A DNA stretch of 64,000 nt from Streptomyces sp. CA-278952 (GTDB taxonomy: Bacteria > Actinomycetota > Actinomycetes > Streptomycetales > Streptomycetaceae). The notes under the pieces were generated by a model, which ran no database searches, was not told the origin of the DNA, and saw only the letters and a program-made list of their open reading frames with translations. The stretch covers positions 4,154,001 through 4,218,000 of the forward strand of contig NZ_CP112880.1 of assembly GCF_028747205.1 (NCBI RefSeq), written 5' to 3'. The translations under genes and the position numbers were made by a program. Positions 61,842 to 64,000 of the stretch are shown here, piece by piece. The stretch's first letter is position 1. Every line of letters starts with the position of its first letter.

Positions 61842-61902
61842 GGCGCCCGCCGGGAAGCGGAGTCGGCGGAACCGGATCGGCCCCCCGCTCCGTCACATCG
61901 CC

Positions 61903-62757
61903 ATGCACACACAACGGATGACCCTCAGCGTCAGTGCCCTGGCCCTCCTCACCCTCGCCGCCTGCGGTACGGAGTCGGGTTCCGGCTCCGGCAAGGGATC
62001 CGGCGAGGGCGGCGACAGCGTGCGGACCGACGTCCCCGTCACCGGGGTCGCGTGGCGCGTCGACTCCGTGACCGTCGGCGGGAAGAAGACCGAGGCCCCG
62101 GAGGGGGCCCGGCTGGAGATCGACCCGAAGGGCCGGGCCGAGGCCGACTTCGGCTGCAACCACATCAGCGTGGACGCCCGGGTGAAGGGCGACCGGATCA
62201 CCCTGGGCAAGCCGGTGACCACGCAGATGGCCTGCGAGGAGAACGTCGAGAAGTTCGAGAAGGCAGCCATCGACGCGATGGGCGGCGAGCACACCGCGAA
62301 GCTCTCCGGCGACCGACTGACCCTCACCGCCGAGAGCGGCGACTCGATGGCGCTCAGCGAGGAGAAGCCCGCCGAGCTGGTCGGCACCCGGTGGGCCGTG
62401 ACCACGCTGCTCAGCGGCGAGACCGCCACGACCGTACCGGCGGACCTGCCCAAGGAGAAGGCGCCCCATCTGACCCTCTCCGAGGACGGCACCGTGCAGG
62501 GCGACTCCGGCTGCAACTCCTTCCGCGGCCAGGCGACGGTCAAGGGCTCCACGATCACGTTCGGACCGATGGCCGGCACCCGCAAGATGTGCCCGGAGGC
62601 CGAGATGGAGACGGAGCGCGCCGTGCTCGCCGCCCTGAACGGCAAGGCCACGTACACGATCAAGGGCAAGGCCCTCACGCTCACCGCCGCCGACGGCAAG
62701 GGCATCGGCGCCACCGCCACACCTGCCGGCGCCGAGAACAGCTCCCGGCACGGCTGA
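61903..62757 (+). CDS. Lipoprotein with two META (DUF306/HslJ-like) domains
   Basis: 284 residues. Signal peptide with lipobox LTLAAC gives a lipid-anchored protein after Cys21. Two META repeats follow: first around VAWRVDSVTVGGKK and DFGCNHISVDARV, second around LVGTRWAVTTLLSGE and GDSGCNSFRGQATVKG, each with the GCN motif and a later Cys (MACEE, KMCPE) for a likely disulfide. Role unknown; related proteins are heat- or antibiotic-stress lipoproteins. Confidence 0.88.
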   Translation: MHTQRMTLSVSALALLTLAACGTESGSGSGKGSGEGGDSVRTDVPVTGVAWRVDSVTVGGKKTEAPEGARLEIDPKGRAEADFGCNHISVDARVKGDRITLGKPVTTQMACEENVEKFEKAAIDAMGGEHTAKLSGDRLTLTAESGDSMALSEEKPAELVGTRWAVTTLLSGETATTVPADLPKEKAPHLTLSEDGTVQGDSGCNSFRGQATVKGSTITFGPMAGTRKMCPEAEMETERAVLAALNGKATYTIKGKALTLTAADGKGIGATATPAGAENSSRHG

Positions 62758-63088
62758 TCCCGGCTCCTCGGTGTGAGGCTCACCACGAAACGAGCGTTCG
62801 GCCAGCGGGCGGGGCGGCGATCGGGCAGGTTCACCGAGCGCCACGTCCCCCCGTCCGCCCCCGTCAGCCTCTACCTGTCGGTAACCGGTCTCCCGGCCCG
62901 GAAGGGAGCCCCGCACTCGCCTCGCGGGGCCCGCCCCGCCCGCACGATGGTCACACAGCGTCACCGGTCGAAGTCCCGCGAATCGCCCGCCCTGGGTGGC
63001 GGGCGGGCCCGTTCCCCAGGGACCGGCGACGGTTTGCCCACCGGCCCCCAATTCGGACCAGTGGTCGATCTCGCCTACACTCGGTGCC
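62758..63088. other. Intergenic region upstream of purF
   Basis: No gene seen. A hairpin CGCCCGCC-CTGGGT-GGCGGGCG (62984-63005) may terminate the META lipoprotein transcript. The purF promoter lies at the right end. Confidence 0.5.
63052..63081 (+). promoter_or_regulatory. purF promoter, predicted leaderless start
   Basis: TTCGGA (63052-63057) and TACACT (63076-63081) with 18-bp spacing; the -10 ends 7 bp before the GTG at 63089, so transcription would begin at the start codon. Confidence 0.55.
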
Positions 63089-64000
63089 GTGCCCCGTGGT
63101 GATGGACGACTCAACCACGACCTGCTCCCCGGAGAGAAAGGCCCCCAGGACGCTTGTGGCGTCTTCGGTGTCTGGGCTCCGGGTGAAGAGGTCGCCAAGC
63201 TCACCTATTTCGGACTGTATGCCCTGCAGCACCGCGGACAGGAATCCGCGGGCATCGCAGTGAGCAACGGGTCCCAGATCCTGGTCTTCAAGGACATGGG
63301 ACTGGTCTCGCAGGTCTTCGACGAAACGTCTCTGGGTTCTCTCCAGGGCCATATCGCGGTCGGTCATGCCCGCTACTCCACCACCGGCGCCTCGGTGTGG
63401 GAGAACGCGCAGCCGACGTTCCGTGCCACCGCGCACGGCTCGATCGCCCTCGGTCACAACGGGAACCTGGTCAACACCGCCCAGCTCGCGGAGATGGTCG
63501 CCGACCTCCCGCGCAAGGACGGCCGCGCCACCCAGGTCGCCGCGACCAACGACACCGACCTGGTGACCGCGCTGCTCGCCGGGCAGCGCGACGAGAACGA
63601 CAAGCCGCTCACCATCGAGGAAGCCGCCGCCAAGGTGCTCCCCGACGTCAAGGGCGCGTTCTCCCTCGTCTTCATGGACGAGCACACGCTCTACGCCGCC
63701 CGCGACCCGCAGGGCATCCGCCCGCTGGTGCTCGGCCGTCTCGAGCGCGGCTGGGTCGTCGCCTCCGAGTCCGCCGCGCTCGACATCTGCGGTGCCAGCT
63801 ACGTACGCGAGATCGAGCCGGGCGAGCTCGTCGCCATCGACGAGAACGGCCTGCGCACCACTCGATTCGCAGAAGCGAAGCCCAAGGGCTGTGTTTTCGA
63901 GTACGTCTACCTGGCGCGCCCCGACACCGACATCGCCGGGCGCAACGTCTACCTCTCCCGGGTGGAGATGGGCCGCCGACTGGCCGCCGAGGCCCCCGCC
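63089..64000 (+). CDS. purF: Amidophosphoribosyltransferase (first enzyme of purine synthesis), 3' end outside window
   Basis: 304 residues visible. GTG start; a 22-residue propeptide precedes the N-terminal nucleophile Cys in DACGVFGVWAPGEEVAKLTY. Glutaminase motifs: LYALQHRGQESAGIAVSNG, HIAVGHARYSTTGASVWENA, GHNGNLVN, GAFSLVFMDEHTLYAARDPQ and GIRPLVLGRLERGWVVASES. The phosphoribosyltransferase half lies beyond the right edge. Confidence 0.97.
   Translation, partial: MPRGDGRLNHDLLPGEKGPQDACGVFGVWAPGEEVAKLTYFGLYALQHRGQESAGIAVSNGSQILVFKDMGLVSQVFDETSLGSLQGHIAVGHARYSTTGASVWENAQPTFRATAHGSIALGHNGNLVNTAQLAEMVADLPRKDGRATQVAATNDTDLVTALLAGQRDENDKPLTIEEAAAKVLPDVKGAFSLVFMDEHTLYAARDPQGIRPLVLGRLERGWVVASESAALDICGASYVREIEPGELVAIDENGLRTTRFAEAKPKGCVFEYVYLARPDTDIAGRNVYLSRVEMGRRLAAEAPA

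Overview
The window reads as chromosomal DNA of a Streptomyces or a very close relative. Third-codon GC is very high throughout, GTG starts are common, and many genes overlap by 4 bp. The order SRP RNA - dnaX - purD - purC - two-component/ABC genes - tRNA-Gly - lsr2 - purSQL - purF is the Streptomyces core arrangement as I remember it. No plasmid or phage backbone is visible.

Layout. 1-4.7 kb: a KhtTU/Kef-type proton antiporter with its regulatory subunit, a small winged-helix repressor with a membrane partner and a palindromic operator, and single metabolic or unknown genes. 4.7-6.45 kb: a variable stretch with a truncated HAD gene, a helix-turn-helix protein and a possible gene remnant. 6.46-16.3 kb: cobalamin ring synthesis (cbiD, cobK, a cobI-cobJ fusion, cobH, cobG on one side; cobN behind a cobalamin riboswitch on the other). 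17.6-37.0 kb: a roughly 19 kb co-oriented locus of ten genes that I regard as the most interesting part. In transcription order it encodes a CRP-type cNMP receptor, a class III nucleotide cyclase, a degenerate P-loop/HEAT protein, an SPFH-like protein, a PycTM (Pycsar effector-like) membrane protein, a secreted-domain vWA protein, a tubulin/FtsZ-like GTPase, a four-helix membrane protein, a pseudokinase-TRAFAC GTPase fusion and a GAP1-like protein. The sequence suggests a nucleotide-second-messenger conflict or stress system built on two different GTPases.

37.4-41.8 kb: a lysyl-oxidase-like copper protein with a His-rich linker, then a 2 kb defence mini-island (PIN toxin, ribbon-helix-helix antitoxin, ScoMcrA-like HNH nuclease). 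The island is bounded by a 117-bp direct repeat made of the 3' part and terminator of tRNA-Ser(GGA). 41.9-64 kb: housekeeping core, with SRP RNA, dnaX, de novo purine genes (purD, purC, purS-purQ-purL, purF), an ABC exporter with its two-component system, lsr2, a wHTH repressor with an M23 peptidase, an SCP-like protein and a META lipoprotein. Three tRNA-Gly genes lie here. One of them, anticodon UCC, has the A18/G55 changes that mark non-proteinogenic cell-wall tRNA-Gly in staphylococci.

Small-scale features worth noting are GC-rich minisatellites that begin at gene 3' ends, several perfect palindromic operators, and a set of -10 boxes placed 6-7 bp before start codons (dnaX, purD, the SCP-like gene, purF), which predicts leaderless mRNAs. 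All functional names come from reading motifs and recalled family patterns. No database search was possible.
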